DNA from: Lachnospiraceae bacterium
Lineage (GTDB): Bacteria > Bacillota > Clostridia > Lachnospirales > Lachnospiraceae
Length of the DNA: 62,702 bases
Assembly (NCBI GenBank): GCA_017544835.1
Contig: JAFYDI010000109.1
Span: 1 to 62,702, forward strand
Direction of reading: 5' to 3'
The position numbers and the translations under genes were made by a program. The notes under the pieces are model-generated. The model saw only the letters and a program-made list of their open reading frames with translations. It did no database searches and was not told the origin of the DNA. Numbering within the stretch: position 1 is the stretch's first letter; every line of letters starts with the position of its first letter. Shown in pieces: positions 45,527 to 54,840 of the stretch.

Positions 45527-47769
45527 TGGTTAAACTATTCTATCGCCTCATCATGATATTCCCGCTTGCAATTCTCGGAACAGGCATGATACTCGGGCTT
45601 ATCTACGGGGACGAGCTGACGGCGGGTGAGCTGCTGCTTACGGCACTTTTTGCGGCATTTCTGCCGGTTATCAGCAGAATCGGCAATCAATTCAAAGTGA
45701 TTGTAATAGGCGGTGTGCTGGTGGTGTCGGCTACCGTGCTGTTTGTGACCATGAGGTTTGGCAGCGCCGAATCGCAGGAAGTGGTTATAAGGCGTTTCAT
45801 TATGATGGGCATTGCAATCGGCATGTCGGCTTTGTGCTTTATCATTGTGAAAAGTCGCGTGATGAAGATTGTGGCGGCATTTGCCGTAGTGGTGTTCCTG
45901 ATTGTCTCTACGCTTTTGGGTTATTCCGCTTCCAAGATTGAGATGGCTCTGTGTTCGCTTTTTGTCATCACGGTTTTATTTGAAGAGGCGCAGCGGTATT
46001 TCAGGCGCGGTGAGACTTTTGACCATGAGAAATACGTGGTATTTACCTGGCCGTTTGCTTTTGCTTTCTTCTTAATCATTATGTTATGCAAAGCTCCGGA
46101 CAGACCCTATGACTGGGCTATATTCGTAAAGATTTACGAGCGCACCAAAGAGGTTACGATTGAACTTAGGGAAAAGTTCTTTTCAAGTCACTCTGAGGAT
46201 TACGACGCCGCAATGTTAGGCTTTTCGGGCGATGCAAGAATTGCCGGTGAAGTGGGCGGCAAGGGTGAAGAAATCTTAAAGATAGTCACAAGCAAAAGAA
46301 AGAGCGAGTCGATTTACTTAACGGGTAAGATATTTGCGGACTTTGACGGACACGAGTGGAAGAGCATTCCTCCCTATATTGAAGGTGAGCGTGTGCTTGA
46401 TTCAATGATTGCGTTAAGTAATGCTCTTTTGTACGGTGAAGACAGTGCAAATGACTTTATCAGGCTTGAAAACATTGATATAACGTTTCTTCCTTTTTCC
46501 AGCAAATATGTTTTTGCACCTTCGAAGTATGTGCAGTTAAACAGCGGATTGTCGGCATTTGAGCCTGAGGAAAGAGACGGGGCGATTTTCTTTGACGAGA
46601 CTAAGATAATCAATGCGGATTATAAGATTTTAAGCCTTTCCGTCAATTACAATCCCACAGCCGTTAATCTTATAACTTCGGGTGAAGAAAAGTTTACGGA
46701 AAGCGCATGGGACAAGATGCGCTCAAATTTCAGACTTTACGATGTTTCGGGAATAACTTTTGAGGACGCGCTTGTATACGAAGATTATGTACGAAAGAAC
46801 TATTTAAGCGACGTGACCGTAACGGATGATGTGGCCGAAACGCTTAACAAAATTAAAGAGGCAGGAGCCACTGATTATGAGCGATTAAAGCTTCTTGAGG
46901 GAGCGCTTAAGAATATGTCGTACAGTAACCGCCCGGGTAAGCTCCCTGACAAAGTTACGGATGCGGGAAGTTTTCTTGATTACTTCTTAACCGAGTCACA
47001 GACAGGTTATTGCGTGCATTATGCCACTGCTTTTTGCCTTATGGCGAGGGCGATGGGCTACCCTTCAAGGTATGTTCAGGGCTACATGGTGCCGGTTACC
47101 GACAGCAGCGATACGCGTGTTGATACATCGATGGCGCATGCCTGGCCGGAGGTGTGGCTTGAGGGTATCGGCTGGGTCGTATTTGAACCGACTCCCGGAA
47201 ATTACACGGTAGGTAAGGGCTGGGCTACCAGGGAAGAAATCGCAGCCGAGGCCGCCGGCAAGGAATACTCGCAGAATCAGTATGATTACTCTTATGTCGG
47301 GCAGGAAAGCGTAATCGAATTTGAAAAAGAAGATACCGTCGAAGAAGAGGAACACGCAAAGATCAGCTGGTATTTATTCGTGATACCGATTGCCGCATTC
47401 CTGGTATTTGCGGGATTGTTTATCCTGGTTGAAGTACTTATAAGCCGACATCGATTTAAGAAAGCCTCCGACGAAGAGAAGGCAAATATCCTGTGCTTAA
47501 GAATCATGAATATGTTATTATTTTGTGGTAAGAAGCCGATGCGGGGTGAAACGCTTGATGAGTTTGGAAAGAGGCTTAAGGCTGAGGGCGTTGAGTATGG
47601 TCTTGGATTCATTCCGTATTATGAGCGGATACTCTATTCCGAAAAAGGTGTCGGTGCGGATTCTTTGACTGATATAATAAAGAGCGAAGAGTCGATAAAC
47701 AGACTTCTTAAGGAAGAAAGAAAGTGGCTGTATTTTATCTACAGAGTGCGTAGTCTTTACAAGAAATAA
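45526..47769 (+). CDS. Transglutaminase-like membrane protein (TgpA type)
   Basis: A 747-residue protein. Several helices (about residues 5-185), a large extracytoplasmic domain, a final helix (about 622-645) and a short cytoplasmic tail. The transglutaminase core has the catalytic cysteine near residue 496 in GYCVHYATAFCLMARAMGYP, the histidine in AHAWPEVW and FEPTPG after it. Such proteins process or modify envelope proteins or peptides. ATG 45526 overlaps the DUF58 stop (TGATG) and follows GGAGGTG; GTG 45523 is less well spaced. Confidence 0.93.
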   Translation: MVKLFYRLIMIFPLAILGTGMILGLIYGDELTAGELLLTALFAAFLPVISRIGNQFKVIVIGGVLVVSATVLFVTMRFGSAESQEVVIRRFIMMGIAIGMSALCFIIVKSRVMKIVAAFAVVVFLIVSTLLGYSASKIEMALCSLFVITVLFEEAQRYFRRGETFDHEKYVVFTWPFAFAFFLIIMLCKAPDRPYDWAIFVKIYERTKEVTIELREKFFSSHSEDYDAAMLGFSGDARIAGEVGGKGEEILKIVTSKRKSESIYLTGKIFADFDGHEWKSIPPYIEGERVLDSMIALSNALLYGEDSANDFIRLENIDITFLPFSSKYVFAPSKYVQLNSGLSAFEPEERDGAIFFDETKIINADYKILSLSVNYNPTAVNLITSGEEKFTESAWDKMRSNFRLYDVSGITFEDALVYEDYVRKNYLSDVTVTDDVAETLNKIKEAGATDYERLKLLEGALKNMSYSNRPGKLPDKVTDAGSFLDYFLTESQTGYCVHYATAFCLMARAMGYPSRYVQGYMVPVTDSSDTRVDTSMAHAWPEVWLEGIGWVVFEPTPGNYTVGKGWATREEIAAEAAGKEYSQNQYDYSYVGQESVIEFEKEDTVEEEEHAKISWYLFVIPIAAFLVFAGLFILVEVLISRHRFKKASDEEKANILCLRIMNMLLFCGKKPMRGETLDEFGKRLKAEGVEYGLGFIPYYERILYSEKGVGADSLTDIIKSEESINRLLKEERKWLYFIYRVRSLYKK

Positions 47770-47791
47770 ATGTTAAAAGAGGAATTAAACG

Positions 47792-49090
47792 TTGGAAAAA
47801 TATTACATCACGGGACACAAAAACCCCGACCTTGACACTATCTGCAGTGCCATGGCGTATGCGAAACTAAAATCGATTCTGGATTCTGACAACGAATATG
47901 TTGCGGTCAGATGCGGACATCTCGGCGAGAGCTGTAAGAATATCCTTGCGGCACTTGATATTACACCGCCTCCGTATATGCCTGACGTATATCCGAAGGT
48001 TAAGGATGTAATGTTAAGTCCTAATTTAATGGTGGAGAAAAAGGCCAGCATGACCGAAATTGCAAAGTCCTATAAGGACAGTAATCCTTCGGTTACGCCT
48101 ATTTTCGACGGCGGTAAGTTCATAGGCCTTTTGTCAATTGACGATATTACCGCGTGGTATATGTCGAGGATGAATAAGGGCGATGATTTAAGTCAGATCC
48201 CCACTGTGGGCGAGGTGATGCGCGACCAGGCCGAGCCTTTGCTTGCGGGTGATTTGTTTGAAGATGCCAAGAAAGCCTTGTCGGCATCTCCCAAGCGTGG
48301 ACTTGCGGTATTTGAGGACGATGAATTCATCGGATACGTTACCCGTCGCTGCTTCTTAAAAGCTCCCAAGTATAATGTAATCCTGATGGACCATAACGAG
48401 CCCCGCCAGAGCATCAAGGGCATCGAGACGGCGAATGTGGCTGAGATTATCGACCACCACAGACTCGATACCATGAAGACCAATACACCTATATTTATTG
48501 ATGCGGAGCCTCTGGGAAGTACTTGTACCATCGTGTACGAGCTTTTTGTGCGTAACAAACTAATGCCTGACAAGGAAACCGCGAAACTCCTGCTTACCGG
48601 TATGATGTCCGATACATTGATTCTTAAGTCCCCCACCACCACACCCGTGGATGTTGAGGCGGCACATGCTTTGGCCGAGATAGTGGGAGAGAGCGTTCAG
48701 GACTTCGGCATCAAGATATTCAGCCACGTGGAGAGCTTATCAGCTATCAAGCCCGAGAAAGCAATCCTCACCGACTTCAAGCGCTACACCGAGAAAGGCG
48801 TCATGCTCGGCATCGGCCAGTGCGAAGCAACTACGCTTAATGACCTTGACGAGTACAAGGACAAGTTCCTCAAAGCCCTCGAAGACGTGCGTCTTAAGAA
48901 CGGTCTTGACTGGGCGGTAGTAATGATAACGGATGTTATGAAAGAAAACAGTGTGCTTCTTTCCACCGACTTTAAGTCCGCCAAGAACCTTCCTTACGCG
49001 CTTCTTGAAGAAGGTATCTACGATATGCCGGGTGTTATGAGCCGTAAGAAGCAGCTGTTGCCGGAGATGCTGTTTGCACTGGGAATGTAA
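47792..49090 (+). CDS. ppaC: Manganese-dependent inorganic pyrophosphatase with CBS domains (family II)
   Basis: A 432-residue protein. The DHH catalytic domain is split: it begins GHKNPDLDTICSAMAYAKL, is interrupted by a regulatory insert of two CBS domains (about residues 72-185, KVKDVMLSPNLMVEKKASM and VGEVMRDQAEPL), and resumes with DHNEPRQS and EIIDHHRLDT, then a DHHA2 domain. CBS-pyrophosphatases are controlled by adenine nucleotides. No DRTGG domain is present, unlike some clostridial members. The start is TTG 47792, 8 bases after AGAGGA. Confidence 0.94.
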   Translation: MEKYYITGHKNPDLDTICSAMAYAKLKSILDSDNEYVAVRCGHLGESCKNILAALDITPPPYMPDVYPKVKDVMLSPNLMVEKKASMTEIAKSYKDSNPSVTPIFDGGKFIGLLSIDDITAWYMSRMNKGDDLSQIPTVGEVMRDQAEPLLAGDLFEDAKKALSASPKRGLAVFEDDEFIGYVTRRCFLKAPKYNVILMDHNEPRQSIKGIETANVAEIIDHHRLDTMKTNTPIFIDAEPLGSTCTIVYELFVRNKLMPDKETAKLLLTGMMSDTLILKSPTTTPVDVEAAHALAEIVGESVQDFGIKIFSHVESLSAIKPEKAILTDFKRYTEKGVMLGIGQCEATTLNDLDEYKDKFLKALEDVRLKNGLDWAVVMITDVMKENSVLLSTDFKSAKNLPYALLEEGIYDMPGVMSRKKQLLPEMLFALGM

Positions 49091-49110
49091 TTATATATGG
49101 ACAAAGAAAG

Positions 49111-49148
49111 AGCAGGTGGACCGCAATCAGTCCACCTGCTTTATTTTT
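49111..49148 (+). terminator. Terminator after ppaC, overlapping the 3' end of rqcH
   Basis: AGCAGGTGGAC (49111-49121) and GTCCACCTGCT (49130-49140) form a perfect 11-bp stem with an 8-base loop, followed by TTATTTTT. The second arm encodes the last codons of the convergent rqcH gene. Confidence 0.9.
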
Positions 49149-50863
49149 GAGATATCATCGTCAATCACCATTGAGTAATTGGTGTAGTATACTACGAAGC
49201 CGGGCTTGGCTTTCGCGGGTTTCTTGACGTTCTTTTTAAGTAAGTAGTCGATTTCCACTCTGTCGGTGCCGCGGCCTTTGGAGAAGTGAGCGGCAAGGCG
49301 TGCGGCTTCTTCGAAGGTGCGGTCGGGAACTTCGCGGCCTTCGGTCCTGACGATTACGTGGGAGCCGGGCATTTTCTTGGCGTGGAACCACCAGTCGCCG
49401 CCGTTGGCAAACTCGAAGGTTAAGCGGTCGTTCTGAAGATTGTTGCGTCCTACATAGATGTCGAAACCGTCGGAGCTTACGAAGTGGAAGGGCTTGGACG
49501 TGATTTTTTGTTTCTTGGTGCCGGATTTATAACGGATGTAGCCGGACTGGGTGAGCTCTTCTTTGATTTCAGCAAGGTCAGCCTCATCTACAGCAATATC
49601 AAGGGAAGTGAGAATGGACTCAAGCTGAGCCACTTCGTCGGATACTTCCTCGATGATACCGGTGAGAGATTCGGCTGTACGCTTAAGCTTCGAATATTTC
49701 TCAAAATATTTCTTGCCGTTCTCGAGAGCCGTCATATCGGGATCGAGGGGTATCGTAATAGTTTCATTGGTATAGTAATTAAGCGCTTCGAAGGACTTGG
49801 CGCCTTCTGGAACGGTGTAGCCGTAGGTGTTGATGAGCTCCCCGTAGATGCGAAACTTATCCTTTTTTTCGGTGTCTTCTAATTGTTTCTTTTGCAGGTC
49901 TAACTTCTTAACGTTACGCTCGAGAGCAGTAGTAACAATCTTGCGAAGGTCGGCAGATTTCTGGCGGATGCGCACGACCACGCTTTTCTCGCGGTAGAAG
50001 TCCTCGATAAGCGACGATATGGAATCGTACGCTTTGACGGTCTTGTCGTGGTACAGAGTGAGCGGAACGGCCGCGTATTCTAACGGTGCCGAGCCGTCAT
50101 AGATAATCTCGGGAGCGAAGCGACCTTCACGCACGTCAGTCACCAGCGCGGCAAAAGCATTATACAAAGCCGTAACATCCGCCTCCGACAGTGACGAAGT
50201 CGACGCGTCCGCATCCACACCCGCGCGATAACATACCTCGGTGGCGAGGATAGGCGAGAAGCCCGTATAGTTCATGTAAATCGCCTTACCCGCAGGCTCA
50301 TGCGCACCGGCAACAGTAGTGGCAAAAGAACCTGCATCGACAGAAAACGGGTCCTGCTTGTCCTGCGTATGCGGTATGAAATACTTACGACCGGGCAATA
50401 CTTCACGAACGGAACTTACGTTGTGAGATACATGCTTAATCGAATCGATAATATTGTCCTCGGCATCCGTAAAAATAATGTTCGAATGCTTGCCCATAAG
50501 CTCCACCACAAGGTTCTTACGGCACAAATCGCCCATTTCGTCGAGGTGTTCAAGCTCGATACGGATAATGCGCTCAAGCCCGGGCTGGGTCACGGATATA
50601 ATCTTGGCGTTGGATAAGTGCTTGCGAAGAAGCATGCAGAAATTGGGCGCGGTAAGAGGAGCGGGCTTGTTCTCACTCGTTAAATACATAAGCGGGAGAG
50701 AAGCGTCCGCGGAGATTAAAAGCCTGTACTGGGAAGAATTACCCTTGATGGTAAGGATAAGTTCGTTCTGATCGGGCTCTGAAATTTTATATATTCTTGT
50801 ATTCTGAAAGGTGTCGCTGAGTTCATGCGTCAAAGCGGCAACCGTAATTGCATCGAAAGCCAT
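49127..50863 (-). CDS. rqcH: Ribosome quality control factor RqcH (NFACT family, FbpA/Rqc2 homologue)
   Basis: A 578-residue protein starting MAFDAITVAALTHELSDTFQ. NFACT-N (about residues 1-220) is followed by HhH and coiled-coil regions (about 290-430) and NFACT-R (about 450-560) with GFDIYVGRNNLQNDRLTFEF, WWFHAKKMPGSHVIVR. RqcH binds obstructed 50S subunits and adds alanine tails to stalled chains. Start 50863 is chosen because AAGGA precedes it and the sequence matches the family start; the frame is open to 50920 without a ribosome binding site. It is the only complete - strand gene in the window. Confidence 0.95.
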   Translation of the reverse strand: MAFDAITVAALTHELSDTFQNTRIYKISEPDQNELILTIKGNSSQYRLLISADASLPLMYLTSENKPAPLTAPNFCMLLRKHLSNAKIISVTQPGLERIIRIELEHLDEMGDLCRKNLVVELMGKHSNIIFTDAEDNIIDSIKHVSHNVSSVREVLPGRKYFIPHTQDKQDPFSVDAGSFATTVAGAHEPAGKAIYMNYTGFSPILATEVCYRAGVDADASTSSLSEADVTALYNAFAALVTDVREGRFAPEIIYDGSAPLEYAAVPLTLYHDKTVKAYDSISSLIEDFYREKSVVVRIRQKSADLRKIVTTALERNVKKLDLQKKQLEDTEKKDKFRIYGELINTYGYTVPEGAKSFEALNYYTNETITIPLDPDMTALENGKKYFEKYSKLKRTAESLTGIIEEVSDEVAQLESILTSLDIAVDEADLAEIKEELTQSGYIRYKSGTKKQKITSKPFHFVSSDGFDIYVGRNNLQNDRLTFEFANGGDWWFHAKKMPGSHVIVRTEGREVPDRTFEEAARLAAHFSKGRGTDRVEIDYLLKKNVKKPAKAKPGFVVYYTNYSMVIDDDISKIKQVD

Positions 50864-51040
50864 AATGGTAGTCCTTATCGTAAATTTTTTCTTTTGCCGA
50901 TACAAAAGAAATAATAACATAAGCGGGAGAGGTGCTCAAGTGTTGACTATTGCATAAAAGTTACCTATAATACAAAAGGGCATACAATGATGAGCGAATA
51001 TCGGATGATTGTATACCACACTAGACGCAGAGGTATATAT

Positions 51041-51919
51041 ATGATTAAAAGCATGACAGGCTTTGGTCGCGCCGAGTACGCCGACGAGCATCGTAAATTT
51101 ACGGTGGAGATTAAGTCGGTTAACCATCGTTATCTCGACATGGCCATTAAGATGCCTAAGAAGCTTAACTTCTTTGAAGCAGCTATCCGCAATGAGCTTA
51201 AGAACAGCATTCAGCGCGGTAAGGTAGATGTGTTTATCACCTACGAAGACTATACCGAGAATAATGTCGGTATTAAGTACAACAAGGACGTGGCTGAAGA
51301 GTATTTTAAGTACTTAAAGCAGATGTCCGAGGAATTTGAACTTGATCTTGACGTAAGAGTTTCCACTCTTTCAAGATATCCGGAAGTCTTCACCATGGAA
51401 GAAATCGACGTGGATGAGGAGGAGATTTGGGCAGGCTTAAGAACCGCTATCCAGGGCGCAGCCGACAAGTTTGTCGAAGCCCGCATCAAGGAAGGTGAGA
51501 ATCTTAAGAAAGACCTTATCATGAAGCTTGACGATATGCTTACTCATGTGGCATATATTAAGGAACGTGCTCCCGAGATTATCGCCGAGTACAAGAAGAG
51601 CTTAGAGGATAAGGTTAAAGAGCTTCTCGGCGACGTTAAGGTTGACGAGGGCAGACTTCTTACCGAAGTTACCATCTTTGCCGACAAGGTATGTATCGAT
51701 GAGGAAATCGTAAGACTCTTAAGCCACATCGAGACCACCAAGAAAGCACTTATCGAAGGTGGCAGCATCGGACGTAAGCTTGATTTCATCGCTCAGGAGA
51801 TGAACCGTGAGGCCAACACCATTTTATCTAAGGCTAATGATTTACAGACCGGCAATCACGCCATCGAGCTTAAGACCGAAATTGAGAAGGTACGTGAGCA
51901 GATACAAAACATTGAGTAA
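51041..51919 (+). CDS. YicC family endoribonuclease-like protein
   Basis: A 292-residue protein starting MIKSMTGFGRAEY, with EIKSVNHRYLDMAIKMP and the C-terminal DUF1732 motif GRKLDFIAQEMNREANTILSK. YicC proteins are reported as endoribonucleases or RNase adaptors. It lies 10 bases before gmk. In many Firmicutes remA stands between these two genes; it is absent here. ATG 51041 with AGAGGT upstream is preferred to ATG 50987. Confidence 0.93.
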   Translation: MIKSMTGFGRAEYADEHRKFTVEIKSVNHRYLDMAIKMPKKLNFFEAAIRNELKNSIQRGKVDVFITYEDYTENNVGIKYNKDVAEEYFKYLKQMSEEFELDLDVRVSTLSRYPEVFTMEEIDVDEEEIWAGLRTAIQGAADKFVEARIKEGENLKKDLIMKLDDMLTHVAYIKERAPEIIAEYKKSLEDKVKELLGDVKVDEGRLLTEVTIFADKVCIDEEIVRLLSHIETTKKALIEGGSIGRKLDFIAQEMNREANTILSKANDLQTGNHAIELKTEIEKVREQIQNIE

Positions 51920-51929
51920 GGAAATATAA

Positions 51930-52544
51930 ATGGACGGTTTATTGATTGTTATGTCCGGTTTTTCCGGCGCCGGTAAAGGCACTCTCATGAAAAGGCTCAT
52001 GGCCGATTACGATGATTTTGCTTTTTCCGTATCCATGACTACCAGAGCACCGAGAGAGGGCGAGGTAGACGGCAAGGACTACTTCTTTGTAACTAAGGAA
52101 GAGTTCGAGAAAGCCATTGAGGAAGACGGCTTCGTAGAGTACGCTCAGTATGTGGGCAATTACTACGGAACCCCCAAGGCATACGTTTTTGAACAGCTTA
52201 AGAAGGGTAAGAACGTTATCCTCGATATCGAAGTTCAGGGCGCCATGCAGATTAAAGAGAAGTTTCCCGATGCGCTTATGCTTTTTGTAATTCCTCCGTC
52301 AATCGAGGTGTTACTTAAGCGTCTTCGTGCCAGAGGTACAGAGTCCGAGGAAGTGATTATGAGACGTATCACTCAGGCCAAGACCGAATGCACCTACATG
52401 GACAGATACGAATACATTGTTATCAATGACGATTTAGACACCGCGGTTAAGGAAATGTACGCTATGGTACAGTCCGCGAAATTCACGGTTTCCCGCCGCA
52501 GAGAATTTATCGACACAGTAATAGACGAACTTAAAAGTATTTAA
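51930..52544 (+). CDS. gmk: Guanylate kinase
   Basis: A 204-residue enzyme with P-loop SGFSGAGKGTLMKRL (residues 9-23), the GMP-binding TTRAPREGEVDGKDYFFV and the family's VEYAQYVGNYYGTP. It converts GMP to GDP with ATP. It sits between yicC and rpoZ, the usual place in Firmicutes. Confidence 0.97.
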   Translation: MDGLLIVMSGFSGAGKGTLMKRLMADYDDFAFSVSMTTRAPREGEVDGKDYFFVTKEEFEKAIEEDGFVEYAQYVGNYYGTPKAYVFEQLKKGKNVILDIEVQGAMQIKEKFPDALMLFVIPPSIEVLLKRLRARGTESEEVIMRRITQAKTECTYMDRYEYIVINDDLDTAVKEMYAMVQSAKFTVSRRREFIDTVIDELKSI

Positions 52545-52555
52545 AGGAGAAGAAA

Positions 52556-52795
52556 ATGTTACATCCCTCATATTCAGATTTGATGAAAGTAGTTAACAGT
52601 GAGGTTGAGCCCGGCGAGGCTAAGGTAGTTAACAGCCGTTACTCAATCGTTATGGCAACAAGCCGTCGCGCACGCCAGATTATCGGAGGTGACGAGCCCT
52701 ACGTTGAGGGCAGCACCGACAGAAAGCCCTTAAGCATTGCAGTAGATGAACTTAATCAGGCCAAGATCAAAATCATCAGCGACGAAGAAGATTAA
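52556..52795 (+). CDS. rpoZ: RNA polymerase omega subunit
   Basis: A 79-residue protein, MLHPSYSDLMKVVNSEVEPG, with SRYSIVMATSRRARQII and KPLSIAVDELNQAKIKI, the conserved omega motifs. It helps fold beta-prime. AAAGGAGAA precedes the ATG. It ends the yicC-gmk-rpoZ group at a terminator. Confidence 0.94.
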   Translation: MLHPSYSDLMKVVNSEVEPGEAKVVNSRYSIVMATSRRARQIIGGDEPYVEGSTDRKPLSIAVDELNQAKIKIISDEED

Positions 52796-52813
52796 TAATC
52801 TCTTGTATTAACC

Positions 52814-52847
52814 GGGGAAACGCCGTAAGGTGTTTCCCCTATTTTAT
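52814..52847 (+). terminator. Intrinsic terminator after rpoZ
   Basis: GGGGAAACGCC (52814-52824) pairs with GGTGTTTCCCC (52829-52839) around loop GTAA, followed by TATTTTAT. Confidence 0.88.
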
Positions 52848-52874
52848 GTATAGGTAAAGAAAGCAGGATTTTTA

Positions 52875-54209
52875 GTGAAAATATTTTTTGTATCCCTCGG
52901 CTGTGACAAGAACCTTGTGGACACCGAAATGATGTTAGGCGAGCTTGTGGATGCGGGACACGCGATTGTGGATGATGAGAATTTGGCGGATATCGCGGTC
53001 ATCAACACATGTTCTTTTATCCACGATGCCAAGGAAGAAAGCATCAACACCATTATCGAACTCGGTGAGCTTAAGGAAAAGGGACAGCTTAAGGCAGTTA
53101 TTGTGTGCGGATGTCTGGCACAGCGTTATGCGGACCAGATTCGTACGGAATTACCGGAAGTAGACGTTATTGTAGGCACCATGGCTATCGACGAGATAGT
53201 GGCTGCGGTGGCCAAGGTTGAAGCCGGAGAAAAGGCAGAGTTTTTAAAATCTGTAGACGGACCTTTGGTATACGGCAAGCGCCGCGTAGTTACTACCGGC
53301 GGACATTATGCATACCTTAAGATAGCGGAAGGGTGTGACAAGCACTGTACTTATTGTGCCATCCCCAAGATGAGAGGCACTTTCAGAAGTGTTCCAATGG
53401 ATGTACTGGTCAAGGAAGCCCGCGAACTTGCGTCGCAGGGAGTTAAAGAACTTATCCTTGTGGCCCAGGAGACTACTCTTTACGGCACAGATCTGTATCA
53501 TGAGAAATCGCTTCCCAAATTGTTACGCGCATTAAGCGGTATAGAGGAACTTTATTATATCCGCATATTATATTGTTATCCCGAAGAGATTACTGATGAA
53601 CTTATTGATGAAATAAGTTATAATAAAAAGGTGATTAAATATCTCGACATTCCGATTCAAAGCGGAGCCGACAGAGTTTTAAAGCGTATGGGCAGACGTA
53701 CGACGAGAGAGGAACTGGAAACGCTTGTAAATAAGCTTAGGGCGAAGGTTCCGGACATTTGCCTTCGCACCACTTTAATCTCGGGATTCCCGGGAGAAAG
53801 CGGTCGCGACTTTAAAGAGACATATGACTTTGTTAAGAGAATGCGTTTTGACAGACTCGGGGTATTCACCTATTCAAGGGAGGAAGATACGGCGGCGGCA
53901 CGAATGAGCGGCCACCTTCCCGAATTTATCAAGAACCGTCGCAAGAACAAGCTTATGAAGCTTCAGCAGACCATTGCTTTTGAAAAGGCCCGCGAGGAAG
54001 TAGGCAAGACCATGACGGTCTTCGTGGAAGGCAAGATGCCCGAAGATGGCGTATACGTATGCCGTACCTACAAAGACGCGCCCGGAGTGGACGGATATTT
54101 GTTCTTGGAAACAAGTAAAGACCTTATGACAGGCGATTTGATTCGTGCAAGAGTCACAAGCGCCAGAGAATATGACTTAGTGGGGGTACCTGAAGATGAA
54201 CTTACCTAA
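52875..54209 (+). CDS. rimO: Ribosomal protein S12 methylthiotransferase RimO
   Basis: A 444-residue radical SAM methylthiotransferase. The N-terminal UPF0004 domain begins MKIFFVSLGCDKNLVDTEMM, the radical SAM cysteines are C154, C158 and C161 in GCDKHCTYCAIPKMRG, and a TRAM domain forms the C-terminus. CDKNLVDTE and IPKMRG distinguish RimO from MiaB. It modifies an aspartate of S12. The start is GTG 52875. It overlaps pgsA by 14 bases. Confidence 0.95.
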   Translation: MKIFFVSLGCDKNLVDTEMMLGELVDAGHAIVDDENLADIAVINTCSFIHDAKEESINTIIELGELKEKGQLKAVIVCGCLAQRYADQIRTELPEVDVIVGTMAIDEIVAAVAKVEAGEKAEFLKSVDGPLVYGKRRVVTTGGHYAYLKIAEGCDKHCTYCAIPKMRGTFRSVPMDVLVKEARELASQGVKELILVAQETTLYGTDLYHEKSLPKLLRALSGIEELYYIRILYCYPEEITDELIDEISYNKKVIKYLDIPIQSGADRVLKRMGRRTTREELETLVNKLRAKVPDICLRTTLISGFPGESGRDFKETYDFVKRMRFDRLGVFTYSREEDTAAARMSGHLPEFIKNRRKNKLMKLQQTIAFEKAREEVGKTMTVFVEGKMPEDGVYVCRTYKDAPGVDGYLFLETSKDLMTGDLIRARVTSAREYDLVGVPEDELT

Positions 54210-54840
54210 CAAACTTACGGTTTTAAGAGTTATTTTGATTCCTGTATTCGTTTTCTTTTTACTTGCGAGCTTTGTGCCTTATAACGCATACATTGCGCTC
54301 GGCGTATTCATAGTTGCAAGTGTTACGGATTTCCTCGACGGAGCAATCGCCAGGAAGAAGAATCTTGTCACTAACTTTGGCAAGTTCATGGATCCCCTTG
54401 CAGATAAGCTCCTTGTGGTAAGTGCACTTATGTGCCTTCTTATCATCGACGGCGGCGAGAGAATGTGCGTAAGCCAGACACTCGGACTTATTGCGGTGCT
54501 TGTAATTGTGGCACGTGAATTCATTATCAGCGGCTTCAGACTTGTGGCAAGCGATGCGGGTATCGTAATCGCAGCTTCCATGTGGGGCAAGTTTAAGACC
54601 GCCACCACCATGATTGCAATCTGCTTAATGATTGTTGTTAAGGAGCTTCCTTTCCTTAAGGACGTTACAATGGTGCTTTTCTGGGTGGCAGTTACGCTTA
54701 CGATTGTATCTTTGGTAGATTACATTGTTAAGAATATACATGTACTCAGCGACGCTTTTACTAAGACTAAGAAAGAAGAGCCCGTTGCAGCTGCTCCTAC
54801 AGAGATGACTGACAATAACGAGCAAAACGAAAATGTTTAG
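54196..54840 (+). CDS. pgsA: CDP-diacylglycerol-glycerol-3-phosphate 3-phosphatidyltransferase
   Basis: A 214-residue membrane enzyme starting MNLPNKLTVLRVILIPVFVF, with the CDP-alcohol phosphotransferase motif spread over DFLDGAIARKKN and FGKFMDPLADKLL. It makes phosphatidylglycerol phosphate. It overlaps rimO upstream and cinA downstream. The last 30 residues are a polar acidic tail. Confidence 0.96.
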   Translation: MNLPNKLTVLRVILIPVFVFFLLASFVPYNAYIALGVFIVASVTDFLDGAIARKKNLVTNFGKFMDPLADKLLVVSALMCLLIIDGGERMCVSQTLGLIAVLVIVAREFIISGFRLVASDAGIVIAASMWGKFKTATTMIAICLMIVVKELPFLKDVTMVLFWVAVTLTIVSLVDYIVKNIHVLSDAFTKTKKEEPVAAAPTEMTDNNEQNENV